64,000 bases of DNA from positions 124,001 through 188,000 of the forward strand of contig VXBA01001570.1 in assembly GCA_013399895.1 (NCBI GenBank), read 5' to 3'. The DNA is from Serilophus lunatus. Its lineage: Eukaryota > Chordata > Aves > Passeriformes > Eurylaimidae. The translations under genes were made by a program, and so were the position numbers. Below are positions 52,001 to 62,648 of this stretch, in pieces. The notes under the pieces were generated by a model. It saw nothing but the letters and a program-made list of their open reading frames with translations. It had not been told where the DNA came from and did not search any database. Position 1 is the first letter of the stretch. Every line of letters starts with the position of its first letter.

Positions 52001-55000
52001 TGGTTAAGACACTTCAGCTAAAGGACTCTGAAAGGACTTCAGATTGAGCTGTTTTTCCTACTCTGTAAAATGCAGGCTTCAGTCAGCCTCTGGTTAAAGG
52101 TAGAGATCTCTATGTGATCTCTAAAGCTACAGAGTGTTTTACAGAAAACTAATTACCATATGGAAGCAGAACTGTGCAGTACTGACTGAATGCACTCAGA
52201 ATTCTTTCCTTCATGTAACAAGGAAAAACTTAGTGGCAGATGACTCACACAACAGTTTAACTACAACTTTTTACCATGCAGGCTCTGTCATAACTACAAT
52301 GAATTTTTACAGCTCACCCCAAGTCATGAGCTTCATATGAAGAGACACAAAAGACACTGAGGCAACGTGTGTTTTTCCAAAGAGAGCAGATATTTCTGAA
52401 AGCAGAATGCAGCTCCTCACATACCTGGAATGTGTATTTGGCACTGTAGCCAGACCTCCTGATTCGCACAGTTTCTAACATGCCTGTGTACCGTAACTGC
52501 TGAAGCACCAAGTTTTCATCAAAAAGCATCTCTTTCTGAAAGACACCAGCAGACAACACCTTCTAAGTGCCTGAAGAGTGAAGTGAACAAGTTGAAAGAG
52601 CTATTACATGGGTGGAGCCTTAGATGGTCAGCTCAGCTCTAGGGCAGCCTTACCTTCTCGGCGTTGGAGCGAATGCAGCGGATGAAGAAAGGCTCAGCTC
52701 TACCCAGGGTCTCCAGTAACTTATTAAGTGAATTCTGAAATGAAACATTCAGAAATATGTTTCTTCTTCAGCATTTTGAGTTGTGTTTGACAGCAGTACA
52801 GCTTCTGTCTCAGGAATAAGGCTGTCTTAGACCCGATGGCCATACAAAATCCAAACAGTGGTTCTCCCATACTGCACAGCACATCTTTGTATTCCACTTT
52901 ACCTTTTCTCAAGAGAATTTAAAGCAGGGTTTGCACATGCTGTAATAGTAGTAGCAGATGTGCAAACAAGCATGAGGCTGATTGGCACAGAGAACTAACA
53001 TTTCACAGCATGAGGGAACTCTTTAAATGTGCTCTGACTTTAATCAAGTAAAAATCCTACAAAGTCCAAGAATAAAACCCACTTTGTTTTCCAAGCAAGC
53101 CCAGCCTAGACCAGACCAGAAGGGCCTGTTCCCTCAGGGTGAGGGTCAGGTCAGGGTGCACCAGGGGTGTGTCACCTACCTGGAACTGGGCACTTATGCT
53201 GGGGGGTTTCTTCTTCTTGTGTAAGTGCAAAAGGGACTTTGTGGTTCGATCGTGCAGAGTCATGCTCACTATGAGCTTCAGGGATTTGGAATCCAGCAAG
53301 TTCTAGAAGAGAGTTTTCATAATCAACAAAGTGGAGGTCTCTTAACTAAAGGGGAAATATTTCTGCCTGCATCAAAATGAGTAAAAATGAAAACAGCTAC
53401 CTAGAGCTCCACCTTCAATGGTATGTTACATTTCGTAATCATTTCTATTTTGGACCAAAACACTTCTTAAGAATAAAAGATTTCCACTGCCCCATCCCAA
53501 GAGTGTAAGGTGAACAAGGGGAATTACATAATCACTGTGTTTGCCTTCCCTGACTAGAAGTGACTTTATGCATTTATGGCATCTCCAGTCTAATCAAACA
53601 GACACCAACTTACAATTTTTTTCCTGTTTAACAACTCTTATAAAGGTGAACATTTACCTATTCTTTAGCTTGTCAGAAGAGGATACATAAGACAACTTTC
53701 CTGCACTATGAACCAGTATTTTCTGAAGAGAGTTCTGTCAAGCAAAATGAAGTACATAATGCAAAAAAAAAAAGAGAAATCTGAATTTTACAAGTAACTT
53801 TACCTTGGGAATGATCTGCTTTTGTTTGACACCTCTACTTTTCCTGTTAAAATATTAAAGATCATTTAAGAGAAAAATACACGTGATTTTTGGTTATTTC
53901 AGCAAGCCATAAGTTATAAAAGACAAGGTGAAGGACAGAAGAAAATGAGCACAACAGCACACTGAGTGTGTTCATGCACATCTCAAGGGATCAATGCAAG
54001 AAATGCAAAACTCCAGGTATTGGAAGCTTTCAAAAGTGAAACATTTTTTCTGAAGTTAAAGCTATTCCAAACTGCACTGTTGCAGAGACTATTTTTGTGT
54101 GAGTTATTGTATTTCACTGTACAGTCATTGAATTCTCTCTATAATACTAAGGCAGTACCAAATAAAACTACTTGATTCAGGAGCTATTGCTGCTTGTACC
54201 AGAACTCCTGTCAAAGTACCCAACTGCTCACAGAAGGAATGCATGCCCAGCACCTGACTTGGGAATTCTGGAATGTCTGAGCTCACCCCCAGAACTGCCT
54301 GGAGCAGGACACACCCCTCAGGCACAGCTCTCATCCACACACAGAAGGTGAAGAAGTGGAAGTTGTCAAATACAAGACTGCAGTTCATATTCTAAGCATG
54401 TTAACTCTGATGTGAGGCAAGTTCCAGCTCCCCAACTACAGATTACATTTATTTATTATAAAACAGAGCTCAGATTCATTTTCTTACACATGCACAGAAC
54501 TGCACATGTAAAGACTCTAAACCCAGGAATATATCCAGCATCAGCATGCTGAATTTCAGGAAAACATTCCTTCCACCTTGTGAGAGATCTCAGTGTTTGA
54601 TATTTTGCAACAACAAGCCCATACTTAGGTTTAAAGCAAGCTTACATGAGGTTTAACTTCAGCTAATGCCATGAAGCAAAAGAGCATTTACATTAACAGA
54701 GCCTTTATAATTTTTAGAAGAGATGTTTGATTCTTCATTGATTTGCTTAGTTTTTTGCCCAGGACACGCTTGGGACAAGAATCTTTTTGAGGGACTGGAG
54801 TAACTGCTTGGTTCTTGTTGCACTTTCAAAGCAATACCCAGAGCACCAGAACTCACATGAAGTGGGAGCGGTGTTGAAGGCGACTGAGCGACCGAAGCAG
54901 CTTACGGGGATCATCACCCTGCCAGGGCAGTCCTTTAATACTGGCGATGATCTGCTCATGCATCTCTCTAAAATGGTCCACAGCAAAACACAGGTGGCAA

Positions 55001-58000
55001 ACAGACACACAGCAGTGAGAAAGGAGGGGGAAAAGGGTTTAAAAACACAAGAGATTCCATAACCAAGTGTGCTCCAAAGTGTAGCAGGTCAATCCCAGGC
55101 TACTTTTTCCTCAGTGTGAATGATTCTAATGCCAAGGTGTCAGTGGCCTAAAATTTAAGTTTCTGCTTCATCCATGTGCCCTAAAATTTAATTGCCAAGG
55201 TCTCATTCTAAACTTATTCTAATTCTACCTTTCAATGTAAATTCTTGAGCCATCAATTCAGAAAATGAGAGGAAATTTAGCAAAATATACTTAAAAGGCA
55301 GGTAACTCTTTTGTTAAGGTATATAGATAAGCTTCTTTATAATCAACAGTAAATATTTTTATACGTAGATTTGACTACTAAAATGAGGCTACTTAAACAG
55401 ATTTGCACCAGAAAAGTAAGTTACAAACTAGTGTTACAGGGCTACTTGAAGAAATTTAATTTCAATTTGTATATCAAAGTTATTCATGTTTAGTTTTTCA
55501 AAGTAAGCCTGGGATGGTCCCCAATTTCTGGCAGGTTCCATTCCTTAAGCATGCACTGTGCTCGTGAAGTGTGGTGTCCTGGCACACAACTTACCTTCTT
55601 TACTCTCCAGAGAGGCACAAATCAAAAATAACAGAAGTGTGAGAATCACTTCTGACTGTTAGATGTTCTCACCATTCTGAGCTGCTCAAAGAGGCAGCAA
55701 CATTACTACAGACAGTTGTCGCTTCCTTTGATGCCTCTGAACAATTTTGAACATCAAGATTTGTTTTAAGATATCCCAAGGGAACAGATCTGTTATGCTG
55801 TGACTAATCCTTTCACCCAAATTGGATCTTTTTTTCTTAGTTGTCACAAGTGACAGAGGCTGCCCAGGATGAAGTAATCAGGAAGCAGCATGAAGTCACT
55901 ACTTTATGTGCTCCATGGCTTCACTGTAATCCAGAGCTTGCTCAGAAGGTCAGTGTGTCCTGGAAATGTGCCTCCCTGGCCTGCAAGTTCAGGCCTGTTG
56001 CTACTTACTTCTTGTTTTCATGAAAAGGAATGAAGTCTTGAAAAGCATTTATAGTGTAATCCTCAGAACAATCAAATGAGAAATCAAGCATTGAGCAGCT
56101 GCAAAAGGAACATGTATAAAGCCTAAATACTCCACAGAAAGTCCAATTTGCCTATAAAGAACATGTGGAGGCATTTCTGTAGAACTTGCCTCCCTCCTAA
56201 CCATGTCACAAGGCTGCAAAAAACACAAGTGCTCCTATGAGCCCTTTGGTGACAGAGTGGCTGCAGTGGAACACAGGATGCTAAAAGCAATATACACCAA
56301 GCACAGAGAACTCAAAACCCCAGTGGCAAATGAAACTCAGGCTGTCCCTAACATGTGGTAGCACTGGGTATTATATAAGATAAGCTAGAGTGTTGTTTTG
56401 ATAGTATTAAAAAGGCTAGAGAAAATAAAACATACTAAATTAAACTTGCTCTCCCCTTGTAGAAAGATATAGTTGACATTTGATACAGGAAAATGCAACA
56501 CAAATCTTTTTCCTGGACAGGTTAAGGATGTTTTCTCACCGATAAACTTTTTCTACTGCCATGTTTGATCTCTGGAGTTCTGCAAGGGGAACTCTGGGTC
56601 CTTGACGTACCACTCCTGTTGGGAAATAACCAACAAGTTGCATTTTGACAAAGATATGAACATCAGCAGACAGAAAAACACCCCCCATCAACTGTAACAA
56701 GCTAAATATCTATGCAAGGGCATGGAGTTTTTATCTAGTACTAAACCAAGCTACAGCACTTGGCTTCTCAAACTCCCTACTACTGGAAGGTAAATTGCAC
56801 CTGCTAAGAAAAAATTCTTAAAATTAGCAGTTAGTCCTGAATATTCATTTGAAGCCTCAGAGTGGTCTAAGAAGATTCAAACCAGTGATAATATGAGAAT
56901 ACATACTAGAACCATCTTCCTCAATTTCACAGAATATTCGGAGTTGGAAGAGACCCACAAGGCTCAACGAGTCCAACTCTTAAGTGAATGACCCAAATGG
57001 TGTTATCAGCACCATGCTCTGACCAACAAGGACTTCAAATTTGGCACAGCCAAAATGGAAATGGAGATGGTGCATTGGCTGGAGGAGGAAAGGCTGAATG
57101 ATCTCAGGTGAAACAGTGTGAGTGTTAACCCACTTCCATCAGCGGCTCTGTCCTCGACGCCAAAGATCGCGGCGGGCCGATGCGGTTTTGCCACAAACCG
57201 GTTGTGCCAACCCAGCACCCAGTGTTTTCCCAGCAGCTCCCCATGCCATACCTGCAGTCTTCTGAGCTCTGTGGCGCCCGGCCTCTGCCAGGACAGCCAT
57301 GGCTCTGACGGCAGCGCGCAGCACGGCCCAGCGGAACACGGCCACGGGGTCCATCCCGATCAGCTCCCGCACGAAGGCGCTGTCGCTGCCGCGCAGCAGG
57401 GCCACGATATCCGGCCTCATGTAATCCATGTTCTTCTCTCTGAAATCCTGAAAAGCAGGCACCTTGAACCACAAGCTGTGTTTTGACTCCCAGGTGTTCA
57501 GTGTAACTCGTTGCTCTAAATGGTTCTTGCTGTAGTGTTACCCCCCACACGAAAAGAAATCTGAAGTACTCCTGAGTACACACACACAGAATTAACAAGG
57601 TTGGAAAAGACCATAGAGATCATCAAGTCCAACCTTTTACCTGACTTAACAACCTAACCAACACCAACCCATCATTTGATCCAGCCCATTCCCAGCAAGT
57701 TTTCTACACTCTGATAAAAAAACCTGCCAGAAAAGTAAGGATTATTTTGTAGCCATCAGATCTAACACCTACTTTGATCTGGTATTTCACTTTCCCAGCA
57801 AAGTGGCGAATAATAAAAGCAGGTTCCATCACGGGGGTTCCAACAAAGAACTTGTTCTCCTCGTGCTGCTGTTTGAATTTTGCGAGTAGGGTTTGGTTGG
57901 TGGCATGTGGAAAACTGGGAATACAAAACAAAAGAGGTCAGCTATTTCTCAAATACATATATTCTCTGTTGAGGTGACAGAGTGAACACCTATTGATCCT

Positions 58001-61000
58001 TGTGCAAAGTAATAATTGTCCAAGGTCTCTACACCTGCTTTGAATTTTAGAGTTGGGCTTAATTTCTGGACCCAAGCCAAGCAGCTCCACACAGAGCAGA
58101 ATATTCTGAGGTTTCAAGTGTATGACAATGTTTCCTCCCACTTCACCAGCTTAGTTAGCACCACGTTAACTATTTACCACATTTGCTACTTAATATTCCA
58201 AAGAATTACATACATGCATTTTACTTTAATTGTAATTCCATGGTTAACCGCAAACACGGAAGTTTCTAAGTTTGCTTAAGCCAAAGTTCAGTTGTAGCAT
58301 TAATTTATACCACTGCCATACTGAAGTGATTAGAAGCAAACTACAATGTAAATCAATCATAAGTGACCCTTTGCTTCCCACAACATTCCTCTCCTTTTTC
58401 AAGTGCTGTATTTCTGTTCCCTTTCACAGTCCTTCCCTCCTCCCTGCCACACAGGTTTTTGCAGAAGATGTTTGTTGCTTACTTGCTTTCTTCATCCAGA
58501 AGATAGAAGAGGCCAGTGGGCTTCTTGCTGATTAAGTGAATGCAGGCCACATTATCAGTATAGTCAATATTGTGCCAAGTGATCCCTTCACTCTTATATT
58601 CCTCCTGTGTAGCTCAAGAAAATTCCCTCATCAGTACAGTGCCCTGACCTTTGATGTCCTGTGCTCTAAGTGCTTAAAACACATCCTCAAACAGCTACAG
58701 CAAGTGGAGTTTGTTAGTTCAGGCAGCAGAGACAAAAATAAGGAAAAATTGATAAATAAGAACAGAATAGCAGGGATAGTGGCTGAGATCAAAGGTCCCA
58801 CTTAGGCACGTCACTCAACAGTGCATGTTTGGGCTAAAATTACTTCAAAACCCAAGCAGTGAAAGGAATGTTCTGCTGTGTTCTTCCTTCCCAGCAATCA
58901 GCAGCCTCTGACCCTGGAGTCAGACATTACATCTACAGCACTCCAGCAAAACCCTGGGCAGACAAATATTGGAGGAGTTAAAGTCTATTTTTCTCTTCTG
59001 TAATTCTTGTGTTATGGGAAATGACATATTTAATATCAAGTTCCAGAATTTTCAAATTTTGCCATCAGCAAAATAACAGAAGTTTCAAAACAGGCAGTTA
59101 AGCTCTGCACATCCCCAGAACTTCTCTAAGGAAGCAATGGATATTGCTTAGGTTGAGAAAATATGGAGCTCTCTGACAGGAGAACATGAAGCTCTTCTGC
59201 TGAAGGGACAAATGCTTCAAATGCTCAACAGGACAAGCTTCCCATTAAGATACGGAACCAAAATACCAGATTTTCTCAATGCTGCAAATACTCATAGGAA
59301 ACAAACTAATGATAAGGTATTAATGTAAAAAAAAAGGTACCACACATAAAATTAAATAAGTTTTATGTTTAACAAAGGACAAAGAGCAACTCTCACTGCT
59401 CTAGATGATGGTGATGATAATGCATTATTTTTAGGTAGGTAGAATTCAGCCTGCCCAACACAGACTGCTCAGTGCATGCACTGAAATGCCATTTTCCACA
59501 GACAAAAAAGCCTTTCTTTAAAAAGATATAGAGATCCCCCCTGAAGGCCCTCAGGCTGAAAGAGATACAGGAAATGGGTCATTCAGGGATTAAGCTTATT
59601 TGGAAAAATGGCATCAGAAAAAAAAAATTAAGACAATGCAACTATTTACTGTGGTCAGACTGGATAGCCAGTTCTGTCATAAGTTACAAAACAGAGACCT
59701 CAACATTATGGTTACACAAGAAGTTTGGAAGTAACTTTCCTTTCTTTAAAATGCTTGTTTAGAGTTACCTACATGTTGTTGATAAAATACCACACACTAC
59801 AGAATGACTTCTTTCTTTCTTTCAGCAGAGTGACCTGAGAATCATGTTTTCACACAAAGCAGAAAAAAATCCATCTCTAGAGCAAACACACACACACACA
59901 CCCCCAAAGCTCATCCTGGAAAGAGAATCTGTTGGCTCCTGCAGCACTCAAAGTGCTCTGTAAGGTGATATCATCTGCAAACAAGTAAATCAACATATGC
60001 CAGGAATACCAGGATTTCAGAACTACTGTCAGTACCAACACAGTTGTATCCCCTTAATGCAGTCAAGTGGCAGAAGCAACAAAAAATGGTTATTAAATAC
60101 TTAAAGACTGATAAAAACAGTAGAAGCAGTTATGCAACCATTAAAACAAAGCAAAAACCTGCAAACACCTCATTTACAGACTTTCAATATCAAAGTTTTG
60201 AGTTTCATGTGACTTCTGTCTGGGATCACCTAAATGTTGCCTGAATTTTTGCAATTAAGCAGGAACTTAGTGCCAGCACTCTGAAGAAACATCTCACAAC
60301 CATTACTATACACTGAGCACTAACTAGATCAGCAAAGCTACTACTTCAAACAGTAACAAGCAACAATGAAACAAGAAGTTAAAAAAGTAAGACTTTTGGA
60401 AATAGTCAAGCCATGGGGTTTTGCAGAATGGAGGCTAAGTTTGCATAATATAGGAGCATTTGATAAAAAAAGTTTTATTTCTGCAACTGTTGTTTCTTAC
60501 CTGTTCCAATTTGAAGATGTGCTGATTGAAATAATACTGAAGCTGCTCATTTGCATAATTTATACAGAACTGTTCAAAACTGTTGGTTTCAAAATCTTCA
60601 AATCCAAAGATGTCAAGTACACCAATGGACAGACACTAAGAGAAGACAAGGAAATCTAGTTGATAACCTGTCACACAGTGCCTTAACCCCCAGGAGATAA
60701 GCAGGACAGAAAGCACTGCAGTCTATGCTGATAGATTTTGAATATTTAACAGTTTTGGCTACTGTAAAAATAGATGATTAAATATTACCAAGAAATTTAC
60801 CATGGGCTTTTTAACCAAAGTTTATCCAGGATATCTGAACACATCACCTTGAGCATTGGCCTGCCTGCAGAGACTTGTTTTTGTGAGACACTTACTGTAA
60901 CAGATTCTTCCATGTCCTTCTTATTAAGCAGTGCATGATTGATTCGTAGAACAATCCAATCAAACAGAGCACTGTACAGGGACTTTGCCATGGAATCGCG

Positions 61001-62648
61001 AGCTGTTATTGCCTGCAGATCAAACAAGAGTGAGAACTTCACATAAAAAAACCTCACTTCTGTTTCAACCCAGTGTCCCTCACAGGTTACAATCCCAGCA
61101 GAGACAAACCTTACAACTTTCCTTCAGTATTAACCTCTAACTTTCCAGCTTTCCCTCAGAAAATGTGGAAGACTACCACGTTAGCTTTTTTAATCCAAAA
61201 AAGCAAGTTTCAGTTACTTAAAATCATTCTGCTAATGTACTTTTACTCACCTCATTGAGACTATATGGCAAAATTAGCTTATCATTAGCAGTCACAGTTT
61301 TTCTTTTTGTCAGCACTTCTACCAGGATTTCTCGTTTAACCTTCAAAGCAAGAGAGAACAAGAGTTACTGTCACCCTCAAAGTACTCAATGAGTGATTTG
61401 ACAGCAACAGTGGACATACAGCTTCCTTAGGGAAGCCCAAGCTCTTTGACAACAGCCACATTCATCATCTCTCAATAGCTTTACAAGCTTTACAACTTCC
61501 TTAAATTATTCTCAGCTTAGATTCATTCAGGTGTTTCCCCAATGGTGGCAAAGAAAACATTTCTGCTAAATCTATTCCTGCTCAGGTCTGTGATTGGTGA
61601 GTAAACCATACTAGAGGTTATATTCCATCTCTAACCCAAATGATTTCATCTGCTTCCTCCTCCTATAAGTTAGATGTTATAGAAGAACCAAAAAGGAGAT
61701 GAAGATACAGCAACTGGGTTATCCAGATGAAAATGCTGAGGCAGAAGGTCTATCAAACATTAAGGATTAAGTGAAATACTCTACTTTCAACAGCTGGGAA
61801 AGAATGTCCAACACTTCAGGAGGCCCCACTTCCAGCCCTTCATCCCGACCTGTGGCTTTCTTCTTGTACGTGACGTTGCCCAAATAAAGAATAGCTGAAA
61901 GTATTGAAAAAATCCTAAGGAAGGAAAATGGAATTTTATAAGAATTTTTCTTAAGACAGTCCATTACAACAGGTTAGAGGGCCTAATTCTACTCCAAGAA
62001 TTTGTCTGTAAGCCCTCAAATACTCAGCTCTCCTCACTTCACTCAGAACTCTGCGTGATCCCAAGGCACACACAGAGAATTGCAACTTGGGAACATTAAT
62101 AATATCAGTAACAAAAGCTTAAAGAGTTTCACTTACTGTCTCTTTGTTGCTGAAAGGAAGCCAACCATCTCCATGGCTTGTTTTAGTCTCTCAAATTCAT
62201 GCTGGAGATCTTCTCCATCTTCAATTTTCAAGTTATGCTGTGAAAAGAGATCCATAATTCAAGGCAAAGAATGAAGGCCAAACACCACAAGAAAGCAAAC
62301 AGAATCTGTTCTGCTTCCTTTCATCTTTGACACAGATTGGTAAATCCCTGTCACAGATTACCTGGTTGAGGTAGAAATAATCTTCAGGTTGTTTGAGGTG
62401 AAATTCTTTACGTTCTTCCTCATTGACTCCAAGTAGCAAATAATAAAAGACATGGTAGTTCCTACAAAGTCAATACATTTCTCTAATTAAAATAGAATGG
62501 TTTTGCTTTTATTCTGTATAATTCAGATGCTCTTAAACTCTTTTTTTGATTAGAATTCTTTTAGAAAACTGTATTAATTTCTTACCTTTCATCTTTTTCT
62601 TGAGAAACCAGACGAGATTTTTCAAGCAGATATTTCTCAACAACAGCC
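38970..62648 (-). CDS. MYO9B: Unconventional myosin IXb, 38 exons, 5' part outside the window
   Basis: Myosin IXb is a single-headed actin motor that carries a RhoGAP domain and lowers RhoA activity, affecting cell shape and migration. Exons, 5' to 3': 62586-62648, 62362-62461, 62137-62237, 61785-61914, 61251-61340, 60896-61012, 60501-60635, 58483-58604, 57773-57914, 57252-57447, 56540-56615, 56009-56098 (optional), 54857-54967, 53804-53843, 53180-53302, 52654-52734, 52425-52535, 51800-51922, 51170-51319, 50897-51063, 49412-50395, 48827-48893, 48342-48472, 47574-47731, 47254-47444, 46693-46791, 46014-46190, 45491-45532, 44859-44970, 44599-44669, 43951-44143, 43523-43651, 42838-42943, 42034-42165, 41012-41135, 39922-40061, 39544-39671, 38970-39406. 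All have AG/GT borders and their phases join, giving 1,895 residues after one split codon. The Ras-associating domain and P-loop are beyond 64,000. MYO9A is excluded by motifs such as VGPPEVLD, KKKKPPSISAQF and TPVMPTANIKLPPG. Confidence 0.97.
41012..44143 (-). CDS. MYO9B: MYO9B RhoGAP domain exons
   Basis: Exons 43951-44143, 43523-43651, 42838-42943, 42034-42165 and 41012-41135 encode a RhoGAP fold that speeds GTP hydrolysis by Rho. The arginine finger is in GLYTEGIYRKSGSANRMKEL. Other core motifs are GILKQWLRELPDPLMT, HNTLERLIFHL and NRMSPNALAIVFAPCLLR. The last exon continues as CVEMLIKEQIRKYKIKMDEI and SQLEAAESIAFRRLSFLRQN, a likely coiled coil. No key residue is missing. Confidence 0.96.
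44599..44970 (-). CDS. MYO9B: MYO9B C1 zinc finger exons
   Basis: Exons 44859-44970 and 44599-44669 encode an H-x12-C-x2-C C1 finger: HNGHVFTNYQ, RQSCEHCSSYIWP, then CSVCKLTCHKKC and a final C in MSKIQSSC with seven residues between. All zinc ligands of the C1 pattern are present. In this family the finger is of the atypical, phorbol-insensitive sort. Confidence 0.95.
45491..50395 (-). CDS. MYO9B: MYO9B tail, low-complexity and basic linker exons
   Basis: A large 984-bp exon (49412-50395) encodes a Glu/Ser-rich, probably disordered tail with the conserved block KREFRRQRGLEHNDLQNKH. Seven smaller exons follow, including KISKISSVSQNWRASMVREI, ANANELKHLDEFLLNK, INDLRSQKTGVECLFFEATE, HVGYKDLVENYQLLL, LFQSLLDEFIRGYT and the basic AQKKKRKQDRA just before the zinc finger. 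The large exon diverges most from mammals, which is usual for this segment. Confidence 0.93.
50621..50790 (-). mobile_element. CR1 3' fragment in a MYO9B intron
   Basis: It begins AATCCCAGAATGATTTGGGT and contains CCTTGGACACCTCCAGGGAC, a reversed CR1 tail. It lies about 100 bases from the donor of the second IQ exon and in the sense orientation of the gene. Confidence 0.9.
50897..51319 (-). CDS. MYO9B: MYO9B neck with four IQ motifs
   Basis: Exons 51170-51319 and 50897-51063 encode VFMKEAERQILQD followed by four IQ-type calmodulin-binding repeats: ILLQSWLRMVLERR, VVLQACWRSRSVRM, EIQSAWRRYRERKRF and LLQALVRGHLQRKR. Four is the number in mammalian MYO9B. The light chain is calmodulin in the family. 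Confidence 0.95.
51800..52734 (-). CDS. MYO9B: MYO9B motor domain, C-terminal exons
   Basis: Three exons (52654-52734, 52425-52535, 51800-51922) encode NSLNKLLETLGRAEPFFIRC, then LVLQQLRYTGMLETVRIRRS and GYSAKYTF with the SH-helix region, and the converter EFIDQFQVLLPKN to NYYQIGKTK. The last donor reads GTCTGT, atypical at positions +3 and +4. The phases join without change. Confidence 0.95.
53180..56615 (-). CDS. MYO9B: MYO9B loop 2 insertion exons
   Basis: Exons 56540-56615, optional 56009-56098, 54857-54967, 53804-53843 and 53180-53302 encode the long loop 2 typical of class IX myosins, which contacts actin and is thought to allow processive movement of a single head. Seen: IIASIKGLPWQGDDPRKLLR, KSRGVKQKQIIPK, LLDSKSLKLIVSMTLHDRTT and the basic HKKKKPPSISAQF. 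The first exon (GVVRQGPRVPLAELQRS) is the least conserved, and one exon is only 40 bp. Confidence 0.93.
56009..56098 (-). CDS. MYO9B: Candidate 90-bp in-frame cassette exon in MYO9B loop 2
   Basis: It is bounded by CCTTTTGCAG and GTAAGT. It enters after CG (TAT CG) and leaves AA, so both including and skipping it keep the frame: skipping gives TAT CGA GAG, including adds 30 residues. The residues CSMLDFSFDCSEDYTINAFQ and DFIPFHENK are acidic and hydrophobic, unlike the basic flanks. The mammalian MYO9B protein as I recall it passes directly from the preceding to the following exon. Expression is unproven. Confidence 0.55.
56928..57020 (-). mobile_element. CR1 3' fragment, short
   Basis: TTTCACAGAATATTCGGAGT followed by TGGAAGAGACCCACAAGGCT marks a reversed CR1 tail of under 100 bases in a MYO9B intron, in the sense orientation. 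Confidence 0.8.
57252..62648 (-). CDS. MYO9B: MYO9B motor domain, middle part (exons AVVEKYLLEK to loop 2)
   Basis: Ten exons encode the motor from AVVEKYLLEKSRLVSQEKDE, the switch I side, through NYHVFYYLLLGV and the switch II and relay region CLSIGVLDIFGFEDF, then FEQFCINYANEQLQYYFNQH, to the start of the myosin IX loop 2 insertion (MRPDIVALLRGSD, GMDPVAVFRWAVLRAAVRAM). The ATP-binding P-loop is upstream, outside the window. Donors are canonical, with GTAGAG at 61,784 the weakest. The residues match the mammalian protein closely with no gaps. Confidence 0.95.
57583..57700 (-). mobile_element. CR1-like 3' fragment
   Basis: It contains AATTAACAAGGTTGGAAAAG, ACCATAGAGATCATCAAGTC and CCAACACCAACCCATCATTT. 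It matches the reverse complement of the copy at 63,638-63,830 over about 100 bases. I place it among CR1-like 3' ends; an LTR-derived sequence is the alternative. Confidence 0.7.
59886..59903 (+). repeat. Short (CA)n run
   Basis: About eight CA units followed by a C run in a MYO9B intron. Confidence 0.8.
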
